NCBI RefSeq assembly: GCF_028288185.1
Contig: NZ_JAQBOF010000004.1
Location: forward strand, 1 to 64,000
DNA length: 64,000 nt
Source of the DNA: Mucilaginibacter sp.
GTDB taxonomy: Bacteria > Bacteroidota > Bacteroidia > Sphingobacteriales > Sphingobacteriaceae
Direction: 5' to 3'
Position 1 is the first letter of the stretch. Every line of letters starts with the position of its first letter. Shown here piece by piece: positions 8,778 to 16,976 of the stretch. The notes beneath the pieces are model-generated. The model was not told the origin of the DNA and made no database searches. It saw only the letters and a list, made by a program, of their open reading frames with translations. The position numbers and the translations under genes are program-made.

Positions 8778-10175
8778 ATGAGTTTCAGAACCGAACATGA
8801 TACCATGGGCGAGGTACAGGTGCCTGCCGACAAATACTGGGGTGCGCAAACAGAAAGATCGCGCAATAACTTTAAAATTGGCCCCGAGGCTTCCATGCCG
8901 AAGGAGATCATTGCCGCTTTTGCTTATTTGAAGAAAGCTGCCGCCTTTACCAATACCGACCTGGCTGTTTTACCAGCCGACAAACGCGACCAGATAGCCG
9001 CCGTTTGCGATGAGATCTTAGCAGGTGATTTAACTGGCGAGTTTCCGTTGGTGATATGGCAAACCGGCTCTGGTACGCAATCAAACATGAACGTTAACGA
9101 AGTTATTGCTAACCGTGCGCACGTGCTGGCCGGCAATAAACTTGGCGAGGGTAAAACCTTTATCCACCCTAATGATGATGTCAATAAATCGCAATCATCA
9201 AACGATACTTACCCTACCGCTATGCATATTGCCGCCTATAAAATGGTGATGGATGTAACCATACCGGGTATCGAAAAATTACGCGATACATTGCAAGCGA
9301 AAGTGGAAGCTTTTAAATCGGTAGTAAAAATTGGCCGTACACATTTGATGGATGCTACACCGCTTACTTTGGGACAGGAATTTTCGGGCTATGTGTCGCA
9401 ACTAAACCACGGGCTAAAAGCGTTGCGCAATACGCTTGACCACCTGTCAGAATTGGCATTGGGTGGTACCGCTGTTGGTACCGGTATCAACACCCCAAAA
9501 GGTTATGATGTTAAGGTTGCAGAATACATTGCCAAATTTACCGGACTGCCTTTTATCACTGCCGAAAATAAATTTGAGGCATTAGCCGCCCACGATGCTA
9601 TTGTTGAAACACATGGCGCATTAAAACAGATCGCTGTTTCTTTAATGAAGATTGCTAACGACATCCGCATGCTGGCTTCGGGCCCGCGCTCAGGCATCGG
9701 CGAGATCCATATCCCGGATAATGAGCCGGGATCATCAATCATGCCGGGCAAAGTTAACCCAACCCAAAACGAGGCAGTTACTATGGTTGCCGCGCAGGTA
9801 ATGGGTAATGATGTTACCATATCCATCGGTGGTTCAAACGGCCATTACGAGCTGAACGTATTTAAACCGGTAATGGCGGCTAATTTCCTGCAATCAGCAC
9901 GTTTAATTGGGGATGCTTGCGTATCCTTCAATGATCATTGTGCCAAAGGTATTGAGCCTAATTATGCCGGTATTAAAAAGCATCTTGAAAATTCATTAAT
10001 GCTGGTTACCGCGTTAAACCCACATATCGGTTATGAAGCTGCCGCTAAAATCGCTAAAACAGCATTGAAAGAAGGCTCGTCATTACGCGAAGCTGCCATA
10101 GGTTTAGGTTACTTAACCAACGAGCAGTTTGATGCATGGGTTAGGCCTGAGGATATGATTGGTTCACTAAAATAA
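8778..10175 (+). CDS. fumC: Class II fumarate hydratase
   Basis: Interconverts fumarate and L-malate in the TCA cycle; an iron-independent homotetramer in the cytoplasm. The 465-residue length is standard. The superfamily signature [11 protein letters not shown] begins at residue 318, and the substrate-contact segments [24 protein letters not shown] and [17 protein letters not shown] are intact. The C-terminal small domain ends with the usual [13 protein letters not shown]. It appears monocistronic: a predicted -7 box and the 42-bp array lie upstream, and a long palindrome (10183-10276) follows immediately. Confidence 0.97.
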   Translation: MSFRTEHDTMGEVQVPADKYWGAQTERSRNNFKIGPEASMPKEIIAAFAYLKKAAAFTNTDLAVLPADKRDQIAAVCDEILAGDLTGEFPLVIWQTGSGTQSNMNVNEVIANRAHVLAGNKLGEGKTFIHPNDDVNKSQSSNDTYPTAMHIAAYKMVMDVTIPGIEKLRDTLQAKVEAFKSVVKIGRTHLMDATPLTLGQEFSGYVSQLNHGLKALRNTLDHLSELALGGTAVGTGINTPKGYDVKVAEYIAKFTGLPFITAENKFEALAAHDAIVETHGALKQIAVSLMKIANDIRMLASGPRSGIGEIHIPDNEPGSSIMPGKVNPTQNEAVTMVAAQVMGNDVTISIGGSNGHYELNVFKPVMAANFLQSARLIGDACVSFNDHCAKGIEPNYAGIKKHLENSLMLVTALNPHIGYEAAAKIAKTALKEGSSLREAAIGLGYLTNEQFDAWVRPEDMIGSLK

Positions 10176-10182
10176 ATTAAAG

Positions 10183-10276
10183 CGTCATTGCGAGGAACGA
10201 AGCAATCTCTACGGCGGAAAGTCAATATGCACATTGATTAGCAAGTGCAGAGATTGCTTCGTTCCTCGCAATGACG
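10183..10276. repeat. Palindromic element with perfect 28-bp arms
   Basis: Arms at 10183-10210 (CGTCATTGCGAGGAACGAAG and on) and 10249-10276 are perfect inverted complements around a 38-bp loop. The arm matches a dispersed palindrome I recall from many bacterial genomes. It sits between fumC and the lipoprotein gene and would form a strong RNA hairpin. Confidence 0.9.
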
Positions 10277-10292
10277 TGTTTTATAAATAAAC

Positions 10293-10793
10293 ATGCAAAA
10301 ACCTTTTGCCTTTTACCTTTCAGCCTTTTGCCTCCTGCTGGCGTCCTGCACCCTCAACCCCAGTCTGCAAGGCAAAGGCGAGGATTACCTGCAGGGCGAG
10401 TGGAAGCAGGACAGCATACCCATGCAAAAACAATTATTGAGTTACTCGTTGTTTAAGTTTAAATTTAGCTGCGACTCGGTGTTTATTGAGCAAAGTTCTG
10501 TTAGTAAAGTAAACTCGGGGATGGATAGCTGTATGAACGCGGGGCACTGGACAGAATATATCCGCGGCACCTATCATCAGAGCCATGATACCCTACATAT
10601 AAAAGGCAATTTTTGCAATGCGGATTATACACTGAAAAAGCAGGCTGGTTGTTTCCGCTACGGTCCGTACGAGGAGTTTTTTAAGGTGAGCAAAAAAGCC
10701 GGTTCGCTGGTTCAATTTTTAAGCACATCAAACGTTATACCTGTTAACTTACATTTAATTAAAAAGACAAGCTGTAATCCAAAACCATTATAA
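10293..10793 (+). CDS. Small lipoprotein of unknown function
   Basis: A 166-residue protein with a lipoprotein signal (hydrophobic FAFYLSAFCLLLASC, lipobox LASC near residue 18). The mature part has YLQGEWKQDSI, like lipocalin-type small lipoproteins that open with a Gly-x-Trp strand, and six or so further cysteines. I do not recognise a named family. The S1/P1 nuclease gene starts one base after its stop, so the two are almost certainly co-transcribed and may work together in the periplasm or at the membrane. Confidence 0.75.
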   Translation: MQKPFAFYLSAFCLLLASCTLNPSLQGKGEDYLQGEWKQDSIPMQKQLLSYSLFKFKFSCDSVFIEQSSVSKVNSGMDSCMNAGHWTEYIRGTYHQSHDTLHIKGNFCNADYTLKKQAGCFRYGPYEEFFKVSKKAGSLVQFLSTSNVIPVNLHLIKKTSCNPKPL

Positions 10794-10794
10794 T

Positions 10795-11589
10795 ATGAAA
10801 TCGAATCCTCTAAAGAAATTAGCTATCGCGATAGCAATAATATACGCACCCATACAAACTATGGCATGGGGCACCAACGGACATCGCATCAGCGGCCAGA
10901 TAGCCGAGGACCATTTAACCCTAAAAGCGCGCATGGCTATAAAAGCTATTTTGGGCCATGAGTCGATAGCTATGGCCAGTAACTGGGCCGATTTTATAAA
11001 ATCAGACCCTGCCTACAGCTATTTATACAACTGGCATTTTGTTGATTTTGAAAGGCCGATGAGCCAACCCGAAATGACAGAATTTTTGGAGCATGACAAC
11101 AGTGTTAATGCTTACACCAAATTAAAGTTTCTGATTGATGAGTTGAAAAAACCGGCCACATCAAAAGAAAATAAATTGCTATACCTGCGTATGCTGATCC
11201 ACATTACAGAGGATATACACCAACCTATGCATACCGCCCATGCAAGCGATAAAGGCGGTAATGATTTTAAAGTAAACTGGTTCAATAAACCTACCAATCT
11301 GCACTCCATATGGGATTCCGAGTTGATCAATTTCCAGGAGTTAAGCTACACCGAATACGCTGCTGCAATAGACCATCCAACAACAATACAAATTAAAGAT
11401 TGGCAGGCTGCTCCGCTAAGTAAATGGATATTTGAGTCAAGCACCCTTGCCGAGCAATTTTACAGTGAAATTAAACCGGGCGATACGCTTAACTACAAAT
11501 ACAACTTTACTCACCTGGATATCCTTAACCAACAACTGCTTAAAGGCGGCATTAGGTTAGCGGGATTGTTGAATCAGATATTCGGATAA
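10795..11589 (+). CDS. S1/P1-type nuclease
   Basis: A secreted zinc-dependent nuclease of the S1/P1 family, which cleaves single-stranded nucleic acids and 3'-nucleotides. The signal peptide ends before Trp25, which as the mature N-terminal residue supplies a zinc ligand in this family. His30 (WGTNGH), HFVDFE, the block HITEDIHQPMHTA and GGNDFKVNW...NLHSIWDSEL are the remaining conserved ligand regions. At 264 residues it is of normal length. It is paired with the upstream lipoprotein. A periplasmic role in nucleotide salvage or phosphate acquisition is likely. Confidence 0.93.
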   Translation: MKSNPLKKLAIAIAIIYAPIQTMAWGTNGHRISGQIAEDHLTLKARMAIKAILGHESIAMASNWADFIKSDPAYSYLYNWHFVDFERPMSQPEMTEFLEHDNSVNAYTKLKFLIDELKKPATSKENKLLYLRMLIHITEDIHQPMHTAHASDKGGNDFKVNWFNKPTNLHSIWDSELINFQELSYTEYAAAIDHPTTIQIKDWQAAPLSKWIFESSTLAEQFYSEIKPGDTLNYKYNFTHLDILNQQLLKGGIRLAGLLNQIFG

Positions 11590-11590
11590 T

Positions 11591-11617
11591 AAGCAAAAAG
11601 CTTTGGTCTTTTTGCTT
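11591..11617 (+). terminator. Hairpin after the S1/P1 nuclease gene
   Basis: AAGCAAAAAG and CTTTTTGCTT form a 10-bp stem just after the stop. The T run lies within the stem, so termination is plausible but not certain. Confidence 0.5.
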
Positions 11618-11629
11618 TAAGCTTACAAC

Positions 11630-12076
11630 ATGAAAATACTAATGGTTTGCCTGGGCAATATTTGCCGTTCTCCGTTGGCGGAGGGGATTATGCAACACCT
11701 GGCTGATAAAGAAGGATTAAACTGGCAAATCGACTCGGCAGGTACGGGAGATTGGCATATCGGCAATGGGCCTGATCAGCGCTCGGTGCGTACCGCGCGC
11801 GAACATGGCATTGATATCAGTCAGCAAGTTTGCAGGTTATTCAGAAAAAGTGATTTTGATACGTTCGACCAGATCCTGGTGATGGATAAAAACAACCTGA
11901 GCAATATACTGGCAATGGCCCGCAATGCGGATGATCGTAAGAAAGTATCATTATTATTGGTTGACCAGATAGTCCCCGACCCGTATCATGACGACAACCA
12001 GTTTGAGCCGGTTTTTAAGATGATCGAGGATGGGTGCAGGGCGTTTATAAAAAGATTTCTGAACCATGATTTATAG
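11630..12076 (+). CDS. Low-molecular-weight protein-tyrosine phosphatase
   Basis: A cytoplasmic phosphotyrosine phosphatase of the LMW-PTP fold, 148 residues. The P-loop is CLGNICRS (nucleophile Cys7, Arg13), and the general acid lies in the VPDPYHDD motif (Asp117). In bacteria such enzymes often counter a tyrosine kinase controlling exopolysaccharide export, but no such gene is in the window. The 14-bp palindrome at 12074-12121 overlaps its stop codon. Confidence 0.93.
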   Translation: MKILMVCLGNICRSPLAEGIMQHLADKEGLNWQIDSAGTGDWHIGNGPDQRSVRTAREHGIDISQQVCRLFRKSDFDTFDQILVMDKNNLSNILAMARNADDRKKVSLLLVDQIVPDPYHDDNQFEPVFKMIEDGCRAFIKRFLNHDL

Positions 12077-12121
12077 GATTTAAGGATCACCATGATCAAT
12101 CCCGGCAATCCTTAAATCCTA
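12074..12121. repeat. Palindrome with 14-bp arms between convergent genes
   Basis: TAGGATTTAAGGAT (12074-12087) and ATCCTTAAATCCTA (12108-12121) are perfect complements. It lies between the convergent phosphatase and M28 peptidase genes and may end both transcripts. Confidence 0.7.
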
Positions 12122-12132
12122 CTAATCTTAGT

Positions 12133-14352
12133 TTACATTGCTGCCCTATCCAAATATGCAGCCAACGCGTTAATACTGGCTGATACCGCCGCTATTTGCT
12201 GTTGAACCTCGGGCCAGTTGCGTTGTTCAATAGCTTCACGTATTCCCGGCAGGGTTTTCACACCATAACCCGTATAAAAACCCGGAGCATAAATACTATG
12301 CTTATACCAGGAGCGCCGCGGCAAACCCGCCGGCGAAAGTAATTGTTGTTCGGCCTTATATATAGTTTCATTTAATGCTTTATGATCTATGTTTGCTGCC
12401 GATGTGGTATTCATGGCAACGGCCAGCTTATCGGCACTCGTTTTTAAAGCAGCCAACGATGTTGTTAATGCCGAAAAATCAATAGCCGGAACTTCCCCTT
12501 TAGCTTGGGGAGGAGTTAGATGCTTGGTTGGGTCGGCAGCTAAATTATAAGCATTACTTTGCACCAGTTGATTTTGCATAGCGGTAGCCTCGCGCATATT
12601 GTTGGCCAGCTCTATTACTTCTTTACTATAACCACTTATCGTAGTCGATAAGTTTCTAAAATCAAACGGAAGCAGATCAGCATCAGCCAGGCGCATTACG
12701 GCGTGCCCTACGGTTTTGGCTAACAGAGCGCCATAAACAAAGCCGGGGTCTTTAAATCTTTCATAATCTGCAAACGAATCGTATATCGAATGATATTCGC
12801 CGCCGGGGCCTTCACCGCCATACCCTATATCTAAAGTAGGTATACCTAAGTGCTGCAAAAACGATGAAAAATCAGAGCCTGATCCCAGGGCCTCAATCGG
12901 GTCGGTTTTGCGGTCCATGATCTCTTTTTTAGCTTTTGGTGTCGCGGCATTAACAATCTCATAAGCCTTTTTACGCTCTTTTGCCGTTACGTTTGTTTCC
13001 GGGTCGATAACACTTTCTGATACCTCGCCCATAAAATTTTCTAATGCGTGCGATCCGCCTGCATGGTAAAAACCACGCGAAATATCATCCGAATTAATAT
13101 AAACCACTGCCTTTTGCTGTAGTTCTTTATCATGATCCTCCACAAATTCCGTAGAACCTATAAGGCCCGGCTCTTCGCCGTCCCAGGCGCAATAAACTAT
13201 GGTCCGTTTTGGTTTCCAGCCGGTTTTAAGCAGATCGCCCAAAGCCTTAGCCTCATCCAGCAGAGCAGATTGCCCGCTCAACGGATCATCGGCACCATTA
13301 ACCCAGCCATCGTGGTGGTTACCACGCAATACCCACTCATCGGGGTAGGTAGCGCCTTTTATCGTCCCGATGACATCATAAGCGGTAACCATATTCCAAT
13401 TAAACTCCAGCTTTAAATGTACAGTTGCAGCACCGGGGCCAACATGGTAAGTAAAAGGCAAAGCGCCGCGCCAGTCGGCAGGTGCAACGGGGCCTTCTAA
13501 AGCAGCCAATAATGGTTTTGCATCCTGGTAGCTAATGGGCAATACCGGTATTTTTAATATAGTTGCCGCGTCTTTTCTATCCAAACGTTTAGCATTTTCT
13601 GTAGCGCCAACGCCGGGTGTTAACGGGTCGCCGGGATAGATCATCATATCCATAACAGAGCCACGCTGTACACCGCTTTCGTTTTTAAAGGCTCCTTTTG
13701 GATATACATCGCCCGCATAATAACCATCATCTTTAGGATCCGAATAAATTATACAGCCAATAGCGCCATGCTCATAAGCCACCTTAGGTTTAATGCCGCG
13801 CCATGATCTGCCGTATTTAGCAATTACTATTTTGCCCTTTACATCAATGCCCATAGCGGCTAATGTTTCATAATCATCGGGCAGGCCATAGTTTACAAAT
13901 ATCAGTTGGCCGGTAACATCGCCATCGGCACTCCAGGCGTTATAAGTTGGCAATTGTCCGGCCTGGCCAGATGTTGGGTCCTGGGCCAATACATTTTCTT
14001 TTAATATAGCCGTATACTTTGTTGGCCCGGTCAGTTCAAGCACACGTGTTTTAGGTGTCGGGAACAATACCTTATAAGGTTGTAAATGCGCATCGAAACC
14101 ATAGCTTTTAAACTTGGCCAATATTTTTTCGGCAACTACTTTACCCCCCGGCGACCCTAAATGGTGCGGATAGGCAGAGAGATCTTTCAAAGTTTCGCCA
14201 ATACGTACAGGGCTGATAGATTTATCAAACAGCTGCTCGGTTTGCAATTGTTTGGCTGATGAAGTAGGGGTAAAACCCATTAATGTTTTTTGCTGCGCCT
14301 GCGCATAGGTTGCTATAAGTGTTATGGCAAATAAGGCTAAAGATCTCTTCAT
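12133..14352 (-). CDS. Secreted M28 metallopeptidase, glutamate carboxypeptidase II-like
   Basis: A zinc peptidase with the domain order of PSMA/glutamate carboxypeptidase II. It has a signal peptide (MKRSLALFAITL...AQAQ), a protease-associated insert (about 110-260), the M28 catalytic domain (about 320-560) and a transferrin-receptor-like dimerisation domain at the C terminus. Zinc ligands fit: His346 in GNHHDGW, Asp356 in GADDP, the Glu393-Glu394 pair in WDGEEPGLIGS, Asp422 in INSDD and the His of GGEYHSIYDS. I chose the ATG that begins the signal peptide; another in-frame ATG lies 24 bp upstream. Around 12491-12520 the coding sequence holds a palindromic repeat-like segment encoding LTPPQAKGEV. 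Confidence 0.9.
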   Translation of the reverse strand: MKRSLALFAITLIATYAQAQQKTLMGFTPTSSAKQLQTEQLFDKSISPVRIGETLKDLSAYPHHLGSPGGKVVAEKILAKFKSYGFDAHLQPYKVLFPTPKTRVLELTGPTKYTAILKENVLAQDPTSGQAGQLPTYNAWSADGDVTGQLIFVNYGLPDDYETLAAMGIDVKGKIVIAKYGRSWRGIKPKVAYEHGAIGCIIYSDPKDDGYYAGDVYPKGAFKNESGVQRGSVMDMMIYPGDPLTPGVGATENAKRLDRKDAATILKIPVLPISYQDAKPLLAALEGPVAPADWRGALPFTYHVGPGAATVHLKLEFNWNMVTAYDVIGTIKGATYPDEWVLRGNHHDGWVNGADDPLSGQSALLDEAKALGDLLKTGWKPKRTIVYCAWDGEEPGLIGSTEFVEDHDKELQQKAVVYINSDDISRGFYHAGGSHALENFMGEVSESVIDPETNVTAKERKKAYEIVNAATPKAKKEIMDRKTDPIEALGSGSDFSSFLQHLGIPTLDIGYGGEGPGGEYHSIYDSFADYERFKDPGFVYGALLAKTVGHAVMRLADADLLPFDFRNLSTTISGYSKEVIELANNMREATAMQNQLVQSNAYNLAADPTKHLTPPQAKGEVPAIDFSALTTSLAALKTSADKLAVAMNTTSAANIDHKALNETIYKAEQQLLSPAGLPRRSWYKHSIYAPGFYTGYGVKTLPGIREAIEQRNWPEVQQQIAAVSASINALAAYLDRAAM

Positions 14353-14447
14353 GTATACGGGATTTTTATATTGCAATTAAATTAAGCAAATTATAGCGAA
14401 AAGACAAACAATACCCGGCTACCACTTACACATAGTTAACCAAAACC

Positions 14448-14455
14448 TATTTTTG
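14448..14455 (+). promoter_or_regulatory. Possible -7 box of the YpfJ-like gene
   Basis: TATTTTTG fits TAnnTTTG, 54 bp before the start. No convincing -33 element was seen. Confidence 0.3.
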
Positions 14456-14509
14456 TGCCAAACAATAAAAACAACACCCTGTTAAAACAACTACATTAAA
14501 CAATAAATT

Positions 14510-15388
14510 ATGCAATGGTTTGGCGGTAATGAGAGTAATGATGTTGAAGAAGGAAGCAGCAGCGGCGGTGGTCGCGGTTTGTTTTTTGGCGGGGGAATAC
14601 TGGGGCTTATTGGCGCAGCCATTTATTTGTTTACTGGGATAAATCCAAGTCAACTGTTTAATTCAAGCGGCAATAATTCGCAGCAGATAAATACCGTACC
14701 CGGTGGCGGGCAAGAAAGCCGCGACAAACAGTTTGCCCGTGTAATTTTTGAGGGAACAACCATAGTTTGGGACAGCCTGTTCCATACCATGGGCCGCACC
14801 TATACGCACCCCATATTGCATTTATACACTGACGCGGTAGATGCTAAAGGCTGCGGTTATACTACATCTGCAACCGGTCCGTTTTATTGCCCTGCAGACC
14901 AGCGGGTATATCTTGACCTTTCTTTTTTTGATGAACTGCAAAACAAATTCAGCGCGCCCGGCGAATCGGCCTGGGCATACGTGATAGCACACGAGGTTGG
15001 TCATCATATTCAAAACCTTTTGGGTGTATCTGCCAGAATGGATGAAGCCCGACAGAATTTAAGCGAATCTGCATATAATAAGCTATCTGTTAAATTAGAA
15101 CTGCAAGCCGATTTTTACGCCGGGGTGTGGGCACATTACGAAGCATTGAATCATCATAACAACATTGTAATTGAGCGGGCAGATATAGACTCGGCACTAA
15201 CCGCCGCGCACCAGATAGGCGATGACCGCCTGCAACAAAAATACCAGGGCCGGGTTTCGCCGGATAGTTTTACCCACGGCACCAGCGCGCAACGCATGTA
15301 TTGGTTTAAAAAAGGTTATGATACCGGCGACATTAACCAGGGCAATACCTTTACAACCGGCGAACTAGACGACAGATTTAACCAATAA
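14510..15388 (+). CDS. YpfJ-family neutral zinc metallopeptidase
   Basis: A 292-residue membrane-anchored protein of the putative neutral zinc metallopeptidase family (YpfJ). The Gly/Ser-rich N terminus precedes one transmembrane segment (GILGLIGAAIYLFTGI). The extracytoplasmic domain carries HEVGHH at 161-166 (HExxH) and the downstream LELQADFYAGVWAH, where a Glu/Asp acts as third ligand. Its substrate is unknown. It is divergent from the M28 peptidase gene and probably has its own promoter. Confidence 0.9.
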   Translation: MQWFGGNESNDVEEGSSSGGGRGLFFGGGILGLIGAAIYLFTGINPSQLFNSSGNNSQQINTVPGGGQESRDKQFARVIFEGTTIVWDSLFHTMGRTYTHPILHLYTDAVDAKGCGYTTSATGPFYCPADQRVYLDLSFFDELQNKFSAPGESAWAYVIAHEVGHHIQNLLGVSARMDEARQNLSESAYNKLSVKLELQADFYAGVWAHYEALNHHNNIVIERADIDSALTAAHQIGDDRLQQKYQGRVSPDSFTHGTSAQRMYWFKKGYDTGDINQGNTFTTGELDDRFNQ

Positions 15389-15509
15389 TTTCACCCTTTT
15401 TAATTAATGGTATATTTTTAATGATTATTGCGCTTTATAAAGCAGCTTATAGCGTTTAATGCGGCGATATCCTTATTTTTAAGGATATTGAAATACCCTG
15501 ATTATTATC

Positions 15510-15935
15510 ATGAAAAAGATACTCCCCCTACTACTAGTGCTTATTAGTATTGTTGTTATCCATAAAAAATCTGCCGCCGCGACCAGTACCATATCGGCCA
15601 CTACAACAGATACTGTCCGCAAAAAAATAGTTCACCCAAAAGATGCTATGACCGACGGGCAAGTAACGGATATTTTAAATAATATGCGCCAAAAACGCAA
15701 TGACGAAGAAAAGGTAACGGCTTTAAAAGAAGGTGTAAAAGACAAAGGCATTAAGATAGACCAGTTGATAAAGCTTTTAAACCAATTTTTAACAGACGAT
15801 TCAAAAATTGCATGCGCAGAATATGCTTTTCCGTACACGGTTGACTACAAGGCATTTTTAAAGATCATGGATCTTTTTGGCACCGAAGGGTATAAATATA
15901 AGCTGGAAGATTTTTACGACAAGAACCGAAAATAG
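15510..15935 (+). CDS. Secreted DUF4476-like protein
   Basis: A 141-residue secreted protein with an N-terminal signal peptide (ILPLLLVLISIVVIH) followed by a Ser/Thr-rich linker. It ends in a roughly 90-residue helical domain resembling DUF4476: repeated DxQIxxLLNxF-type helices and the segment EYAFPYTVDYKAFLKIMDLF. DUF4476 proteins are common in Bacteroidota and their function is unknown. A small hairpin (ATATCCTT...AAGGATAT, 15467-15488) precedes the start. Confidence 0.7.
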   Translation: MKKILPLLLVLISIVVIHKKSAAATSTISATTTDTVRKKIVHPKDAMTDGQVTDILNNMRQKRNDEEKVTALKEGVKDKGIKIDQLIKLLNQFLTDDSKIACAEYAFPYTVDYKAFLKIMDLFGTEGYKYKLEDFYDKNRK

Positions 15936-16009
15936 CTATTTTGTTATTGCTTGTAAACAATATGTATTTTCTTTAGTTAAACTATGGCTTAATAATTTAA
16001 TTTAGCTAC

Positions 16010-16915
16010 ATGGTTATCAACAGGAAATATCAGCACTTTTGTTTATTATTATTTGCCGTTACTGCTTTAATGGCATCCTGTTCGCCAAAGGTTGCTGTTA
16101 AAACTAACTCAACGTTAAATCCTGATAAAACTACCTCTCCCGCTATAGTTAGAGGGCCGCATTTTACTACAGATAGCATTTATACTACCAAAACAGATTC
16201 ATTATTGGGTATTGTAAAGCAGCAACAACCTGCCGTACTGATGGATAGCACCGGGCTGATAGCCGCACCATCCGAATGGGTTGGCTCGGTTAATTTTGGT
16301 ATTCGCAAGGCTAATTATGTGATTATACATTTCACCGCGCAAGATTCTATTCAACAAACTATCCGCACCTTCACCATAAAAAGCACCGAGGTAAGCGCGC
16401 ATTATGTGATAGGCAAAGACGGTAAGGTATATCACATGGTGAACGATTACTTCCGCTCGAACCATGCAGGCGTGGGTAAATGGGGCAGCGTTACCGATAT
16501 GAACAGTATATCGCTTGGAATAGAAATTGACAACAACGGGAGCGAACCATTTAATGATGCTCAAATAAAGAGCCTATTACTTTTATTAGCACAACTAAAA
16601 AAAGCTTACAACATACCAACTGCAAACTTTATTGGCCACCAGGATTTTGCACCCAAACGCAAGCCAGACCCCGGGCCATTGTTCCCATGGAAAATATTAG
16701 CGGCAAATGGTTTTGGCTATTGGAGCGATGATGCCTTAGAAATAGCACCCGCAAACTTTGATTATAAAACGGCCTTGCGACTTATAGGATACGATACCGC
16801 CGATTTAAACGCGGCCATAATAGCCTTTAAACGCCATTTTGTGCAGGACGACAGCACGGCACAACTAAGCCAGTTGGATTTAAATGTGTTGTATAATTTG
16901 TACCAGAAATACTAG
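16010..16915 (+). CDS. N-acetylmuramoyl-L-alanine amidase lipoprotein (Amidase_2)
   Basis: A 301-residue lipoprotein (lipobox MASC, Cys24) with an AmiD-type Amidase_2 domain at about 98-225, which cuts the amide bond between MurNAc and the stem peptide. Putative zinc ligands are His107 (VIIHFTA), His210 (FIGHQD) and Asp220 (KPDPGP). SLGIEIDNNG holds the likely catalytic Glu172. A C-terminal part of about 70 residues (YDTADLNAAIIAFKRHF) resembles a peptidoglycan-binding helical domain. Expected in the periplasm, in cell-wall recycling or remodelling. Confidence 0.92.
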   Translation: MVINRKYQHFCLLLFAVTALMASCSPKVAVKTNSTLNPDKTTSPAIVRGPHFTTDSIYTTKTDSLLGIVKQQQPAVLMDSTGLIAAPSEWVGSVNFGIRKANYVIIHFTAQDSIQQTIRTFTIKSTEVSAHYVIGKDGKVYHMVNDYFRSNHAGVGKWGSVTDMNSISLGIEIDNNGSEPFNDAQIKSLLLLLAQLKKAYNIPTANFIGHQDFAPKRKPDPGPLFPWKILAANGFGYWSDDALEIAPANFDYKTALRLIGYDTADLNAAIIAFKRHFVQDDSTAQLSQLDLNVLYNLYQKY

Positions 16916-16976
16916 TTGGCGGTTTGCAGTTGTCAAAATCAAACAAAGTTAGCAGGCCGCTTTTTACTGCCAACTA
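16913..16976. repeat. Weak inverted repeat between amidase gene and glnS
   Basis: TAGTTGGC (16913-16920) and GCCAACTA (16969-16976) pair across a 48-bp gap, with partial extension inward. It resembles the degenerate intergenic palindromes elsewhere in the window. Confidence 0.35.
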
